Of a DNA stretch of 56,879 nucleotides, positions 29,339 through 39,728 are shown in pieces. Source of the stretch: an uncultured Pleomorphomonas sp. Its GTDB lineage: Bacteria > Pseudomonadota > Alphaproteobacteria > Rhizobiales > Pleomorphomonadaceae. The notes beneath the pieces are model-generated. The model ran no database searches, was not told where the DNA came from, and worked only from the letters and a program-made list of their open reading frames with translations. Each line of letters opens with the position of its first letter. The first letter of the stretch is position 1. The position numbers and the translations under genes are program-made. The stretch lies in the NCBI GenBank assembly GCA_937868725.1, contig CALMMQ010000099.1, forward strand, positions 1-56,879, written 5' to 3'.

Positions 29339-30259
29339 TCAGCGCTCCGACATGGGGTGATGGTCGGTGACCAGCGCCTTCAGCCGGTGTTCGAGAACAT
29401 GGGTATAGATTTGTGTCGTGCCGATGTCGGCGTGGCCGAGCAACTCCTGCACGACGCGCAGATCGGCGCCGTTGGACAGGAGATGGCTGGCGAAGGCGTG
29501 GCGGATGACGTGCGGCGACACCTTGGCGGCGGCGATGCCGAGCGAGGCCGCCAGCCCCTTGAGATCGCGCGCGAAGGCCTGCCGCGTCACATGGCCGCTG
29601 TCCGAGACGGCCGGAAACAGCCACGGCGACGGCGCCGTCGCCTTCAGCGCCGCGCGGTAGGCGAGCACCGCCGCGCGGGCCTTGGCGCCGATCGGCACCA
29701 GCCGATCCTTGGCCCCCTTGCCGCGCACCGTGATGGCGCGCGTGTCGCCCCGGATCGCCCCGGCCGGCAGGCCGACCAGCTCGCTGACGCGCAGGCCGGA
29801 AGCGTAGAGCACCTCCAGGAGCGCGGCGAGGCGCAACGCCCTGAGTTTCGCCGCCGGACTGAGTTCGCCCTCATCGCACCGCGCCGCCGCCCCATCCAGC
29901 AGCCGGCCGACCTCGTCCATGCCGAGCGTGCGCGGCAGGGGCCGATGCGCCTTCGGCCGTTCGACCGTCGTCGTCGGATCGTCCGGCCGCCGCCCCTCGC
30001 CATAGAGGAACTTGTGCAGTTGCCGCACCGCCGACAGCCGCCGGGCCTGGCTGGTGCGGGCATAACCGCGCCGCGACAGCGACGCCATGTAGTCCGACAC
30101 GTCGTCGGCGCCGGCGCTGACGAGACTGACGCCCCGGCCGGCCAGAAAGCCGACATAGTCCTTGAGATCGCGACCGTAGGCGGCGAGCGTGTTGTCCGAC
30201 GCCGCCCGCTCCACCGACGCCGCTTCGAGGAAGGCTTCGACGAGATAGCTGTCGTTCAT
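29339..30259 (-). CDS. xerD: Tyrosine recombinase XerD
   Basis: Site-specific recombinase that with XerC resolves chromosome dimers at dif. It is 306 residues: an N-terminal SAM-like core-binding domain, then the catalytic domain. The active residues are visible as the Arg in [26 protein letters not shown] (His, Arg), [15 protein letters not shown] (His and nucleophile Tyr). Location beside accA and aroK/aroB is the usual rhizobial arrangement, which favours the housekeeping XerD over a mobile integrase. Overlaps the small membrane gene by four bases. Confidence 0.95.
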   Translation of the reverse strand: MNDSYLVEAFLEAASVERAASDNTLAAYGRDLKDYVGFLAGRGVSLVSAGADDVSDYMASLSRRGYARTSQARRLSAVRQLHKFLYGEGRRPDDPTTTVERPKAHRPLPRTLGMDEVGRLLDGAAARCDEGELSPAAKLRALRLAALLEVLYASGLRVSELVGLPAGAIRGDTRAITVRGKGAKDRLVPIGAKARAAVLAYRAALKATAPSPWLFPAVSDSGHVTRQAFARDLKGLAASLGIAAAKVSPHVIRHAFASHLLSNGADLRVVQELLGHADIGTTQIYTHVLEHRLKALVTDHHPMSER

Positions 30260-30489
30260 GGACTGACCTCGCCGTCATTGGCCCCGTCGGTCGTGGCTTC
30301 GGAGGACGCCGCCGCCGGCGGTGGCGACGGCGGATCGACCGGGCGGGCGGCGCCGAGGACGGCGGCATCGACCGGCGCCGTCATCGGCCGGGTGTCGGGC
30401 GGCACCAGATAGGCCAGAGCCAGCACCACGGCGAGCGCGAGCCCGGCGACGACGAGGATGAAGGTGAGGAAGCGGCTGACGGTCGGCAT
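30256..30489 (-). CDS. Small membrane-anchored protein of unknown function
   Basis: A 77-residue protein with one N-terminal membrane helix ([22 protein letters not shown]) and a Pro/Ala-rich acidic tail, probably periplasmic. Its stop overlaps the xerD start (ATGA). ATG at 30489 is chosen because it puts the helix at the N-terminus; in-frame ATGs up to 39 bases upstream are possible. It is divergent from aroK, a conserved position in related genomes. Not otherwise recognised. Confidence 0.7.
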   Translation of the reverse strand: MPTVSRFLTFILVVAGLALAVVLALAYLVPPDTRPMTAPVDAAVLGAARPVDPPSPPPAAASSEATTDGANDGEVSP

Positions 30490-30619
30490 GCCGCATCTTC
30501 GGTCCGATACGGTTAACGATGTGCTCATCATGTCCCACCGCCGCCCGGCCTTGACGCCAAGGGTTGTGCCGACGGCTTGCCGACTTGACAGACGCGGCGG
30601 TCCCAACCATGAGACAGAT

Positions 30620-31267
30620 ATGAGCGATGATCAGCCTCCCTCCGCCAGCCCGTCCGCCCCGCACCGCAAGCGTCAGGACGCCTGCGGCCGCATTCTCGAG
30701 CGATTGGCCGGCCGGTCGATCGTGCTCGTCGGCATGATGGGGGCGGGCAAGACTTCGGTGGGCAAGCGCCTCGCCAGCCGCCTCGGCCTCACCTTCGTCG
30801 ACGCCGACGCCGAGATCGAGATCGCCGCCAAGAAGACCATTTCGGAAATCTTCGCCGAGCACGGCGAGGACTATTTCCGCCAGGGCGAACGCCGGGTGAT
30901 CTCCCGGCTGCTGCGCGAAGGCCCGAAGGTGGTCGCCACCGGCGGCGGCGCCTTCATGAACGCCGAAACGCGCGCCGCCATCGCCGCCACCGGCCTGTCG
31001 GTCTGGCTCAAGGCCGACCTGCCGCTGCTGTTCGAGCGCGTCAAGCGGCGGCCGACACGGCCGCTGCTGCAGACCGACAATCCGGAAGCCACACTGCAGC
31101 GGCTGATCGACGAGCGCTACCCCGTCTACGCCGAGGCGGCGCTGACGGTCGCCTCGCGCGACGTGCCGCACGAAGCCATGGTCGACGCCGTCGTCGAGGC
31201 CATCGACGACTGGCTGCGTCAGGAAACAGACGGCGTTCAAGCCGCAACGGGAGATCAGGGTGACTGA
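30620..31267 (+). CDS. aroK: Shikimate kinase
   Basis: Phosphorylates shikimate in the chorismate pathway. It is 215 residues, longer than the usual 170-200 because of a 30-residue polar N-terminal extension. P-loop GMMGAGKTSVGKRLA (about 38-52), shikimate-binding DADAEIE and ATGGGAF segments, and the lid RPTRPLL are present. Its end overlaps aroB by eight bases, giving tight coupling of two consecutive pathway genes. Confidence 0.95.
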   Translation: MSDDQPPSASPSAPHRKRQDACGRILERLAGRSIVLVGMMGAGKTSVGKRLASRLGLTFVDADAEIEIAAKKTISEIFAEHGEDYFRQGERRVISRLLREGPKVVATGGGAFMNAETRAAIAATGLSVWLKADLPLLFERVKRRPTRPLLQTDNPEATLQRLIDERYPVYAEAALTVASRDVPHEAMVDAVVEAIDDWLRQETDGVQAATGDQGD

Positions 31268-32408
31268 TAGCGACAAGACCGGCCCCATCGACAGCGTCAC
31301 CGTTCCCGTCGCCCTCGGCGAACGCGCCTACGACATCGTCATCGGCGATGGCGCCTTGACGCGGGCGGGCGAACTGTTTCGCGCCGCGCTGCCCAAGGCG
31401 CGCGCCTGCATCGTCACCGACGCCAACGTCGCCAAGCGCCATCTGGCCACGCTGGAGAAATCGCTCCGCCGCGCCGACGTCACGGCCAGCGCCATCGTCA
31501 TTCCGGCCGGCGAGGCCTCCAAGTGCTTCGACGTCTTCGAACAGGTGGTCGATCAGGTGATCGCCGGCCGCTACGAACGCGGCGATGCCGTGGTGGCGCT
31601 CGGCGGCGGCGTCGTCGGCGACCTCTCCGGCTTCGTCGCCGGCGTCGTCCGGCGCGGCATGCACTTCGTCCAGATCCCGACGACGCTGCTGTCGCAGGTC
31701 GACAGCTCGGTCGGCGGCAAGACCGGCATCAACACCCAGCAGGGCAAGAACCTCGTCGGCGTCTTCCACCAGCCCGACCTCGTCATCGCCGATACCACCA
31801 CGCTCGACACGCTGAGCCCGCGCGAGTTCCGCGCTGGCTACGCCGAGGTGGCCAAATACGGCCTGATCGACAATGCCGACTTCTTCAGCTGGCTCGAAGG
31901 CAACTGGCAGGCGGTGTTCGCCGGCGGTGCCGCCCGCGCCCACGCCATCGCCGTTTCCTGCCGCGCCAAGGCAGCCATCGTCGCCCGCGACGAACGCGAA
32001 ACCGGCGACCGGGCGCTGCTCAACCTCGGCCATACCTTCGGTCACGCCCTCGAAGCCCACGCCGGCTATTCCGGCCAGCTCGTCCATGGCGAAGGCGTCG
32101 CCATCGGCATGGTGCTGGCCCACGACTTCTCCGTGCGCATGAACCTGATGAGCCGCGACGACGCCGACCGCGTGCGGGCCCATCTCGCCGCCGTCGGCCT
32201 GCCGACCCGTCTTGCCGACGTCGCCGGCGGCGTGCCGGACGCCAACACCTTCATGGACCTGATCGGTCAGGACAAGAAGGTGCAGCGCGGTGCCCTCACC
32301 TTCATCCTGTCGCGCGGCATCGGCCAGTCGTTCATCGCCCGCGACGTACCGGCCTCCGAGGTCAAGGCCTTCATCGCCGACGAACTGAGCCGAGGGGCCG
32401 CCGGATGA
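31260..32408 (+). CDS. aroB: 3-dehydroquinate synthase
   Basis: NAD-dependent, zinc-containing enzyme that forms 3-dehydroquinate. It is 382 residues. Diagnostic segments: PAGEASKCFDVFEQV, ALGGGVVGDLSGFVA, PTTLLSQVDSSVGGKTGIN and the metal-binding LNLGHTFGHALE with HGEGVAIGM. The GTG start at 31260 overlaps the aroK stop. It in turn overlaps the CorC-type gene by four bases (ATGA), so the three form one coupled operon. Confidence 0.96.
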   Translation: MTDSDKTGPIDSVTVPVALGERAYDIVIGDGALTRAGELFRAALPKARACIVTDANVAKRHLATLEKSLRRADVTASAIVIPAGEASKCFDVFEQVVDQVIAGRYERGDAVVALGGGVVGDLSGFVAGVVRRGMHFVQIPTTLLSQVDSSVGGKTGINTQQGKNLVGVFHQPDLVIADTTTLDTLSPREFRAGYAEVAKYGLIDNADFFSWLEGNWQAVFAGGAARAHAIAVSCRAKAAIVARDERETGDRALLNLGHTFGHALEAHAGYSGQLVHGEGVAIGMVLAHDFSVRMNLMSRDDADRVRAHLAAVGLPTRLADVAGGVPDANTFMDLIGQDKKVQRGALTFILSRGIGQSFIARDVPASEVKAFIADELSRGAAG

Positions 32409-33709
32409 CCGACACCGCGAACCTGCCGCATCTGGCGTTGCTGCTGGCGCCCGTCGTGGTGTTCGTGGCAACGATCATCGTCCTGTCGGCGGCGGGCGCG
32501 GCACTGCTCGGCGCCAACCGGACCAAGCTTCACCATTGGGAACGCGGCGGCAACGACCGGGTCCGGCGGCTGGTCGAGCTGACCGCCGATCGCGCCCAGC
32601 CGGTGGCCGCCATCCGCCTTGCCCGGCTGGTGGCAACGGTTCTGGCCACCATCTTCGCCACCCGGGCGGTGTTCGACCTCGGCGTCGATACCACCATGCT
32701 GGCCGTCTACACCCTCGCCGCCATCGGCGTGGCCATCATCCTCGACATGGGACCGCGCGTATCGGTGCTGGCCCGGCCCGAACGGGCGGCGCTGCGGCTG
32801 CTGCCGGTGGTCGAAGCCTGCATGAAAGTGTTCCAGCCGGTCATCCGCTCCATCGAGTGGATGGGCACCGCCCACGCCCGGCTGTTCTATCCCGAAGTGG
32901 CCGACGATCTGTCGGCACACGAGGAACTGCGCGAGGCCGTCGACCTGCTGCATCGCGAGGGCGAGGTGGTCAAGGCCGACCGCGACATGGTCGGTGGCGT
33001 CCTCGATCTTGCCGAGCTGACGCTCGCCGACGTCATGATCCATCGTACCAAGATGGAAACGGTCAACATCGACCAGCCGCCGCGCGATCTGGTGCGCCAG
33101 CTGCTGACCAGCCCGTTCACCCGCATGCCGCTCTGGCGCGACAAGCCGGAAAACATCATCGGCGTCGTCCACGCCCGCGATCTCGCCCGCGCCTACGAGC
33201 GCGTCGGCGGCGACGCCGACCGGCTCGACATCCTGGGGCTCGCCAGCCCGCCGTGGTTCGTGCCCGAAACCACCGGCGCCGGCGACCAGCTCAAGGCCTT
33301 CCTCAAGCGCAAGATCCACATGGCGCTGGTGGTCGACGAATACGGCGACGTTCAGGGGCTCGTCACCCTTGAGGACATTCTCGAGGAGATCGTCGGTGAC
33401 ATCGCCGACGAACAGGACGTGGTGGTGCAGGGCGTGCGCCCCTATCCCGATGGCTCGGCGTCGGTTGACGGCCAGGTGCCGATCCGCGACCTCAACCGCA
33501 TGATGGACTGGCGCCTTCCCGACGAGGAAGCCACCACCATCGCCGGTCTGGTCATCCACGAAGCGCGCATGATCCCCGACCCCGGCCAGTCGTTCACCTT
33601 CCACGGCTTCCGCTTCCATGTGTTGCGCAAGCAGCGCAACCGCATCACCGCCCTCAAGGTGACACCGGTCGACGCGCTGCGGCAGTTCACGCCGCCGGGC
33701 CGGCCGTAA
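32405..33709 (+). CDS. CNNM/CorC-type hemolysin family protein
   Basis: A 434-residue membrane protein: hydrophobic segments in the first 150 residues (about 10-32, 78-120), then two CBS domains (around TLADVMIHRTKMETV and ALVVDEYGDVQGLVTLEDILEEIVG) and a C-terminal CorC_HlyC domain. Proteins of this layout are tied to magnesium/cobalt efflux. The true start is ATG at 32405. Its place directly after aroK-aroB is conserved in rhizobia, although the functional link is unclear. Confidence 0.92.
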   Translation: MTDTANLPHLALLLAPVVVFVATIIVLSAAGAALLGANRTKLHHWERGGNDRVRRLVELTADRAQPVAAIRLARLVATVLATIFATRAVFDLGVDTTMLAVYTLAAIGVAIILDMGPRVSVLARPERAALRLLPVVEACMKVFQPVIRSIEWMGTAHARLFYPEVADDLSAHEELREAVDLLHREGEVVKADRDMVGGVLDLAELTLADVMIHRTKMETVNIDQPPRDLVRQLLTSPFTRMPLWRDKPENIIGVVHARDLARAYERVGGDADRLDILGLASPPWFVPETTGAGDQLKAFLKRKIHMALVVDEYGDVQGLVTLEDILEEIVGDIADEQDVVVQGVRPYPDGSASVDGQVPIRDLNRMMDWRLPDEEATTIAGLVIHEARMIPDPGQSFTFHGFRFHVLRKQRNRITALKVTPVDALRQFTPPGRP

Positions 33710-33712
33710 GCC

Positions 33713-33979
33713 TCACTCGCCCGGCGCCCGCGCCTCGATGGTGAGGGCATGCAGGCCCGAGGTGAACTCGGCGGCCAGGAGGTCGGTCACCATGCGGTGA
33801 CGGGCGATGCGGTTCTTGTCGGCGAAGGCCGCGGCGGCGATGTCGATGGCGAAATGCGTCTCCCCGCCCTCCTGCCAGCCGCCGTGGCCGTGATGGCGTT
33901 CGGACTGGTCCTCGACGTGGAGATGGCTGGGCGCGAGCGCCTGCCGGAGGATGGTTTCGATGCGGCTCTGGCGGTTCAT
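33713..33979 (-). CDS. BolA family protein
   Basis: An 88-residue BolA-type protein with the conserved core SHLHVEDQSERHHGHGG and the C-terminal HALTIEA. The paired histidines can coordinate an iron-sulfur cluster together with a monothiol glutaredoxin. It converges on the CorC gene with 3 bp between stops and is divergent from the J-domain gene, a common alphaproteobacterial layout. Confidence 0.94.
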   Translation of the reverse strand: MNRQSRIETILRQALAPSHLHVEDQSERHHGHGGWQEGGETHFAIDIAAAAFADKNRIARHRMVTDLLAAEFTSGLHALTIEARAPGE

Positions 33980-34113
33980 CGTGCTGCCGTCCCTTCCGTT
34001 GACGCGGCCGATGCCCCTGCGCAGCCGGCCCCGGAACCGATTATCAGGCTACCCGAAACGGCTTTTGTCAATGGCTTGTTTGCCGCCTCGCAAACCCTCA
34101 TAATCGCTCGATC

Positions 34114-34734
34114 ATGGATTCATTCTCCAAGCTCTTCGACAAGATTCGCGTTAAGCCGGACAAGGAAACGGTGGCGCGCGAACAGTTTCCCCGCTGCGAG
34201 TGGGACGGCTGCCAGAACGCCGGCGCCTACCGGGCGCCCAAGGGGCGCGGCCGCGAGGGGCAATACCATCATTTCTGCCTTGATCACGTCCAGCTCTACA
34301 ACAAGAGCTACAACTACTTCTCGGGCATGCGCGACGACGACATCGTTGCCTACCAGAAGGACGCGATGACCGGCCATCGGCCGACCTGGAACACTTCGGT
34401 CAACCGCTGGGGCTCCACCGATCCCAACGCCGGCCATCACCGCCCCACCGAACCGACCTACAACGACCCGTTCGGCGTCTTCCATGGCTCGCGCACCGGC
34501 GATGGCGCGACGACCGAACACGAGCCGCGACGACGGGTTTCCCCTCTCACCCAGCGGGCCTTCGAAACGCTGCACCTTGAGGTCGACGCCAGCCGCGACG
34601 AGATCAAGGCGCAGTACAAGGCCATGGTCAAGCGTCACCACCCCGATGCCAACGGTGGCGACCGATCTTCCGAGGACAGGTTGCGAGAGATCATCCAAGC
34701 CTATAATTACCTGAAGACTGCCGGTTTTTGCTGA
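34114..34734 (+). CDS. J-domain protein
   Basis: A 206-residue protein with a C-terminal J domain: LHLEVDASRDEIKAQYKAM followed by HHPDANGGD, in which the HPD triplet that activates DnaK is intact. The N-terminal part has a Cys/His cluster (FPRCEWDGCQNAG ... HHFCLDHV) that may bind a metal ion. A DnaJ-like co-chaperone restricted mostly to alphaproteobacteria and typically just upstream of cobS. Clients unknown. Confidence 0.92.
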   Translation: MDSFSKLFDKIRVKPDKETVAREQFPRCEWDGCQNAGAYRAPKGRGREGQYHHFCLDHVQLYNKSYNYFSGMRDDDIVAYQKDAMTGHRPTWNTSVNRWGSTDPNAGHHRPTEPTYNDPFGVFHGSRTGDGATTEHEPRRRVSPLTQRAFETLHLEVDASRDEIKAQYKAMVKRHHPDANGGDRSSEDRLREIIQAYNYLKTAGFC

Positions 34735-34803
34735 ATCGGTCCCAGTTGCGATTGCTATGACGAGGAACGCGCTGCCTCCCGGCGCGCCGCCTCAGGAGGT
34801 TCC

Positions 34804-35790
34804 ATGGTTCAAGCCAAGAGCGAAGCCGCCCTCATGCCCGACACCAAGGTGTCGGTGCGCGAGGTCTTCGGTATCGATACCGATATCGAGGTTCCGGCCT
34901 ATTCCACCACCGATGAGCACGTTCCGGATTTCGATCCCGATTATCTGTTCGACAAGAACACCACGCTCGCCATCCTGGCCGGCTTTGCCTACAACCGGCG
35001 CGTCATGGTGTCCGGCTACCACGGCACCGGCAAGTCGACCCACATCGAGCAGGTGGCCGCCCGCCTCAACTGGCCGCTGGTGCGCGTCAACCTCGACAGC
35101 CACATCAGCCGCATCGACCTCGTCGGCAAGGACGCCATCGTGCTGCGCGACGGCAAGCAGGTCACCGAGTTCCGCGACGGCATCCTGCCCTGGGCGCTGC
35201 AGAACAACGTGGCGCTGGTCTTCGACGAATACGACGCCGGCCGGCCGGACGTCATGTTCGTCATCCAGCGCGTGCTGGAAGTGCAGGGCAAGCTGACGCT
35301 GCTCGACCAGAACCGCGTCATCCGCCCCCATCCCGCCTTCCGCCTGTTCGCCACCGCCAACACCGTCGGCCTCGGCGACACCTCCGGCCTCTATCACGGC
35401 ACGCAGCAGATCAACCAGGGCCAGATGGACCGCTGGTCGATCGTCACCACCCTCAACTACCTGCCGCATGATCAGGAAGTGGGCATCGTCTTCGCCAAGG
35501 CCAAGGCCTTCACCGGCGACGACGGCCGTGCCACCATCGCCAAGATGGTCCGCGTCGCCGACATGACCCGTTCGGCCTTCGTCAACGGCGACATCTCCAC
35601 GGTGATGAGCCCGCGCACGGTGCTGACCTGGGCCGAGAACGCCACCATCTTCGGCGACGTCGGCTTTGCCTTCCGCCTGACCTTCCTCAACAAGTGCGAC
35701 GAGACGGAACGGGCCCAGGTGGCCGAGTTCTATCAGCGCTGCTTCGGCAAGGAACTGCCGGAAAGCGCCGCCAATCTGGTGATGGGCTGA
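34804..35790 (+). CDS. cobS: Aerobic cobaltochelatase subunit CobS
   Basis: AAA+ ATPase of the CobNST cobaltochelatase, which inserts cobalt into hydrogenobyrinic acid a,c-diamide during aerobic cobalamin synthesis. It is 328 residues; Walker A GYHGTGKS at 71-78, Walker [13 protein letters not shown], sensor region [14 protein letters not shown] perfect AGGAGG precedes the ATG. Followed 16 bp later by cobT; cobN is not in the window. Confidence 0.97.
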   Translation: MVQAKSEAALMPDTKVSVREVFGIDTDIEVPAYSTTDEHVPDFDPDYLFDKNTTLAILAGFAYNRRVMVSGYHGTGKSTHIEQVAARLNWPLVRVNLDSHISRIDLVGKDAIVLRDGKQVTEFRDGILPWALQNNVALVFDEYDAGRPDVMFVIQRVLEVQGKLTLLDQNRVIRPHPAFRLFATANTVGLGDTSGLYHGTQQINQGQMDRWSIVTTLNYLPHDQEVGIVFAKAKAFTGDDGRATIAKMVRVADMTRSAFVNGDISTVMSPRTVLTWAENATIFGDVGFAFRLTFLNKCDETERAQVAEFYQRCFGKELPESAANLVMG

Positions 35791-35806
35791 TCGGGGTAGT
35801 GCGGCC

Positions 35807-37711
35807 ATGGTGCAGCGGGCAGACATAGCGGCTGGCAAGCCGACGGCACCGCCGTCGACCGAACCGCTCAAGAAGGCGGTGACCGGCGCCATGCGGGCCA
35901 TGGCCGGCGAAGCCGAACTCGAAGTGACGTTCGTCAACGATCGTCCCTCGCTCTCCGGCCACCGGGCGCGCCTGCCCGACCCGCCGCGCAAGATGACGGC
36001 GCACGACATTGCCGTCACGCGCGGCCTCGGCGATTCCGTCGCCCTGCGCCTGGCCTGTCACGACGACGGCGTGCACCGCGACCTCCTGCCCGAGGGGCCG
36101 AAGGCCCGCGCCGTGTTCGAAGCCGTCGAGCAGGCCCGTTGCGAGGCGCTCGGCGCCCGCGTCATGCCCGGCGTCGCCTCCAACCTGACGGTGATGCTGG
36201 AAGACCGTTACTTCCGCGCCAACCTGCCGCAGCTCGCCAGCCGCGACGAGGTGCCGCTCGAGGACGCGCTGGCACTGATGGTGCGCGAGCGCCTGACCGG
36301 CACGCCGCCGCCGATGTCGGCCGGGCCGATCCTGCGCGCCTGGAAGGGCTGGATCGAGGAGCGGGCCGGCGACGAACTAGCCAAGCTTGACGGCAAGATC
36401 ACTGACCAGCGCGCCTTTGCCCGTGCCGTCCGCCACCTGCTCGTCGACCTTGAAATGGGCGACGAGGTCGGCGGCGACCCGGAGGACGACGAGGAGCAGG
36501 AAGGCCGCGAGGGCGAGCAGCAGGACCAGCGCGCCGGCGACGGCGAGGACACCGCCACCGAGGAGGTGGCCAAACGCCAGGAAGACGCGTCCGGCGACGA
36601 GCAGGAGACCGGCGAGACCGAGGCCGAGAGCGACTATTCCGACGAGATGGCCGGCGATGACGCCAGCGACGACGCCCGCGAGCCGGGCGAAGGCAAGCGG
36701 CCGGACCTGCCGATCTGCAACACGCCCACCGTCGACTACAAGGTCTACACCACCAAGCACGACGAGGTGACGCGGCCCGAGGACATCTGCGACGTCAGCG
36801 AGCTCGACCGTCTGCGCGGCCATCTCGACAAGCAGCTGGCCAACCTCGCCGGCGTTGTCGCCCGCCTCGCCAACCGCCTGCAGCGCCGCCTGATGGCGCA
36901 GCAGAACCGTGGCTGGGACTTCGACATCGAAGAGGGCCAGCTCGACACGGCCCGGCTGATGCGCGTCATCATCGACCCGATGCAGCCACTGGCCTTCAAG
37001 CTCGAGCGCGACACCGACTTCCGCGACACCGTGGTGACGCTGCTCATCGACAACTCCGGTTCGATGCGCGGCCGGCCGATCACCGTCGCCGCCGCCTGCG
37101 CCGACATCCTGGCCCGCACGCTCGAGCGCTGCGGCGTCAAGGTCGAGATCCTTGGCTTCACCACCAAGGCCTGGAAGGGCGGCCAGTCGCGCGAGGACTG
37201 GCTCACCGCCGGCAAGCCGGCCGCTCCCGGTCGCCTCAACGACCTGCGCCACATCGTCTACAAGGCCGCCGACGCCCCCTGGCGCCGCGCCCGCCGCAAT
37301 CTCGGCCTGATGATGCGCGAGGGCCTGCTCAAGGAAAACATCGACGGCGAAGCCCTGGCCTGGGCGCAGCAGCGCCTGCTCGCCCGGCCGGAAAACCGCA
37401 AGATCCTGATGATGATCTCCGACGGCGCCCCGGTCGACGATTCCACCCTGTCGGTCAACTCCGGCAACTACCTCGAACGCCATCTCCGTTTCGTCATCGA
37501 GGACATCGAGGAGCGCTCGCCGGTCGAGCTCATCGCCATCGGCATCGGTCATGACGTCACGCGCTACTACAAGCGCGCCGTCACCATCGTCGACGCCGAG
37601 GAGCTGGCCGGCGCCATGACCGAACAGCTGGCCTCGTTGTTCGAGGAGCGCTCGGTCAAGGCGGTCCGCCGCGAGCGCCGGACGCGCCGCGTTTCCCGTC
37701 TGGGGCTTTAG
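35807..37711 (+). CDS. cobT: Aerobic cobaltochelatase subunit CobT
   Basis: Partner of CobS, 634 residues. A long acidic Glu/Asp-rich linker (about 220-300) separates the N-terminal domain from a C-terminal von Willebrand A domain with an intact MIDAS motif ([13 protein letters not shown]). The VWA domain binds the chelatase subunit in a metal-dependent way. Length and domain order match the family. It is co-transcribed with cobS. Confidence 0.97.
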   Translation: MVQRADIAAGKPTAPPSTEPLKKAVTGAMRAMAGEAELEVTFVNDRPSLSGHRARLPDPPRKMTAHDIAVTRGLGDSVALRLACHDDGVHRDLLPEGPKARAVFEAVEQARCEALGARVMPGVASNLTVMLEDRYFRANLPQLASRDEVPLEDALALMVRERLTGTPPPMSAGPILRAWKGWIEERAGDELAKLDGKITDQRAFARAVRHLLVDLEMGDEVGGDPEDDEEQEGREGEQQDQRAGDGEDTATEEVAKRQEDASGDEQETGETEAESDYSDEMAGDDASDDAREPGEGKRPDLPICNTPTVDYKVYTTKHDEVTRPEDICDVSELDRLRGHLDKQLANLAGVVARLANRLQRRLMAQQNRGWDFDIEEGQLDTARLMRVIIDPMQPLAFKLERDTDFRDTVVTLLIDNSGSMRGRPITVAAACADILARTLERCGVKVEILGFTTKAWKGGQSREDWLTAGKPAAPGRLNDLRHIVYKAADAPWRRARRNLGLMMREGLLKENIDGEALAWAQQRLLARPENRKILMMISDGAPVDDSTLSVNSGNYLERHLRFVIEDIEERSPVELIAIGIGHDVTRYYKRAVTIVDAEELAGAMTEQLASLFEERSVKAVRRERRTRRVSRLGL

Positions 37712-37718
37712 GGCCACC

Positions 37719-38729
37719 ATGGCGCGCCTGCGGCCTGCCATTCTCGCCGCCACGCTGTCGCTGGCGGTCTGGCTGTCCGGCGCCGCCAGGGCGGCCGACG
37801 TGGCCTTCACCGCCCACGTGCTGCCGGACTTCGCCATCGGCCATCCCGAACGCACGCAGTTCGGCAAGCTCGAATGGATCGGCGGCTTCGAGATCGAGGC
37901 CGACAACCGCGATGCCGGCGGCTTCTCCGGCCTGGTGGTCAGCGACCACGGCCAGCATCTGCTGTCCATCGCCGACAATGCCCTGATGCTGGCCGCCAGC
38001 ATCCGCCGCGACGCCGAGGGTCGCCCCGTCGGTCTCGCCGACACGCGGACGCGGCGCCTGACGGCGGCCGGCGGCAGCGGCCGCCTGCCCGACCCCGACA
38101 CCGAATCGATCGACATCCTCGATGGCCCCGGCGCCCCCCGCGCCGTCATCAGCCTCGAAGGCCGGCCACGCCTCTACGTCGGCCCGCTGGGCAGCGATGG
38201 CCTCGTCGGACTGGTAAGCCCGCTGCCCTTGCCGCCGGCCACCGCCACGCTGCGCCGTTCCAAGGGCCTGGAATCGGTGGCCGCCGTGCCGGCCAGCACC
38301 GGCCTGCCCGGCACCATGCTCATCCTGGCCGAGCGGGCCGAGAACAACGCCGCCACCGACAACCAGCCGGGCTGGCTGATCGGCGGACCGCGCCCCGTCG
38401 CCTTCCGCATCCACAGCACCAACGGCTATGACCTGACCGACGCCAAGTTCGGCCCCGACGGCCGCCTCTACGTGCTTGAGCGGCTGTTCTCGCTGTCGGC
38501 CGGCGTCTGGGCTCGCCTGCGCCGCTTCGACGTCGCCGGACTCGCCGACGGCGCGTTGCTCGACGGCGAGACGCTGTTCGAGGCCAGCCTCGCCCACCAG
38601 ATCGACAACATGGAAGGCCTGGCGCTGTGGACCGACGCCGCCGGCGCCACGCGGGTGTCGATGATCTCCGACAACAACCGGCTGATCCTGCAGCGCACGC
38701 TCTATCTCGAATTCCGGCTGAAGGACTAG
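37719..38729 (+). CDS. Esterase-like activity of phytase family protein
   Basis: A 336-residue exported protein: signal peptide ending near SGAARA, then a beta-propeller-like domain of the phytase-like esterase family (PF13449 type), with GGFEIEADNRDAGGFSGLVV and a late DNMEGLALWTD segment. Biochemical function unproven. It starts 7 bp after cobT and is followed 3 bp later by the Rsm22 gene, so the four genes from cobS may form one transcript. Confidence 0.88.
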   Translation: MARLRPAILAATLSLAVWLSGAARAADVAFTAHVLPDFAIGHPERTQFGKLEWIGGFEIEADNRDAGGFSGLVVSDHGQHLLSIADNALMLAASIRRDAEGRPVGLADTRTRRLTAAGGSGRLPDPDTESIDILDGPGAPRAVISLEGRPRLYVGPLGSDGLVGLVSPLPLPPATATLRRSKGLESVAAVPASTGLPGTMLILAERAENNAATDNQPGWLIGGPRPVAFRIHSTNGYDLTDAKFGPDGRLYVLERLFSLSAGVWARLRRFDVAGLADGALLDGETLFEASLAHQIDNMEGLALWTDAAGATRVSMISDNNRLILQRTLYLEFRLKD

Positions 38730-38732
38730 GCG

Positions 38733-39722
38733 ATGGACGTCTCGCTGCCCGCCGCACTCGCCGAAGCGGTCGCCGGCCTGTCCGCCGGCCGCACTGGCCT
38801 GGCGACCGAAGCCCGCCGCCTGTCCGAAGGCTATCGTCGCGAGCAGAACTCCGCCGATCTGGTGCTGTCGGACACCGACGCCGTCGCCTACGCCCTGTCG
38901 CGCATGCCGGCCACCTACGCCGCCAGCCTGTCGGCGCTGACCGCGCTCGCCACGGCACGCCCCGATTTCCGGCCCGATCGTCTGCTCGACCTCGGCGCCG
39001 GCCCCGGCACGGCCGCCTGGGCGGCCACCGCCGTCTGGCCCGACGTCGCCGCCATCACCCTCGTCGAGCGCAATCGCCGCTTCCTCGATCTGTCGGCCCA
39101 GCTTGCCGCGGTCGCCGGCGGCGCTCTCGCTCAGGCTGAGCGGCTCGAGCGCGATCTTGCCACCACCGGTCCGTTCACCGACCCGCCCGCCGACCTCGCC
39201 GTCCTCTCCTACGCCTTGACCGAACTGTCGGCCGACGTCGCCCGCCGGCTGGTGGTCGGACTGATCGAGGCCGGCACGCGCCATGTCGTCATCATCGAGC
39301 CCGGCACGCCGCGCGACCACGACCGGCTGCTGGACTGGCGCCGTCACGCCATCGCCGCCGGCGCCCGGCCGGTGGCCCCCTGCCCGCATGCCGCCCCCTG
39401 CCCGCTGGCCACCGGCGACTGGTGCCATTTCTCGGTGCGTCTGCCGCGAAGCCGCCAGCACCTGCGCCTCAAGGGGGCCGTCGTGCCGTTCGAGGACGAG
39501 CCTTACGCTTATCTGGTGCTGGAAGGAGCGGGCGCGCCGATCGTCGCATCGCCTGCCCGCGTGCTGCGCCGGCCGCAGGCGAGCAAGCACGACATGAACT
39601 TCCGCCTGTGCCGCGCCGATGGCCAGCTGGCCGAGGTCAGGATAGAGCGGCGCGAGGCCGCCCGCTGGCGGGCGGTGCGCAAGCTCGGCTGGGGCGACGA
39701 TTTTCCCGATGCGATCGGCTGA
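38733..39722 (+). CDS. Rsm22-family small-subunit rRNA methyltransferase-like protein
   Basis: A 329-residue SAM-dependent methyltransferase-like protein. The SAM motif LLDLGAGPGTAAWAA lies near residue 87-100. A cysteine cluster (CPHAAPCPLATGDWCHF) near residue 220 is typical of Rsm22 and probably binds an iron-sulfur cluster. Mitochondrial Rsm22/METTL17 is tied to small ribosomal subunit assembly; the bacterial role is less clear. Confidence 0.9.
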   Translation: MDVSLPAALAEAVAGLSAGRTGLATEARRLSEGYRREQNSADLVLSDTDAVAYALSRMPATYAASLSALTALATARPDFRPDRLLDLGAGPGTAAWAATAVWPDVAAITLVERNRRFLDLSAQLAAVAGGALAQAERLERDLATTGPFTDPPADLAVLSYALTELSADVARRLVVGLIEAGTRHVVIIEPGTPRDHDRLLDWRRHAIAAGARPVAPCPHAAPCPLATGDWCHFSVRLPRSRQHLRLKGAVVPFEDEPYAYLVLEGAGAPIVASPARVLRRPQASKHDMNFRLCRADGQLAEVRIERREAARWRAVRKLGWGDDFPDAIG

Positions 39723-39728
39723 AGCCGG

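Noticed and set aside
29339-30259. Tyrosine recombinase as sign of a mobile element
   Set aside because: Its sequence and its neighbours accA, aroK and aroB mark it as the housekeeping XerD.
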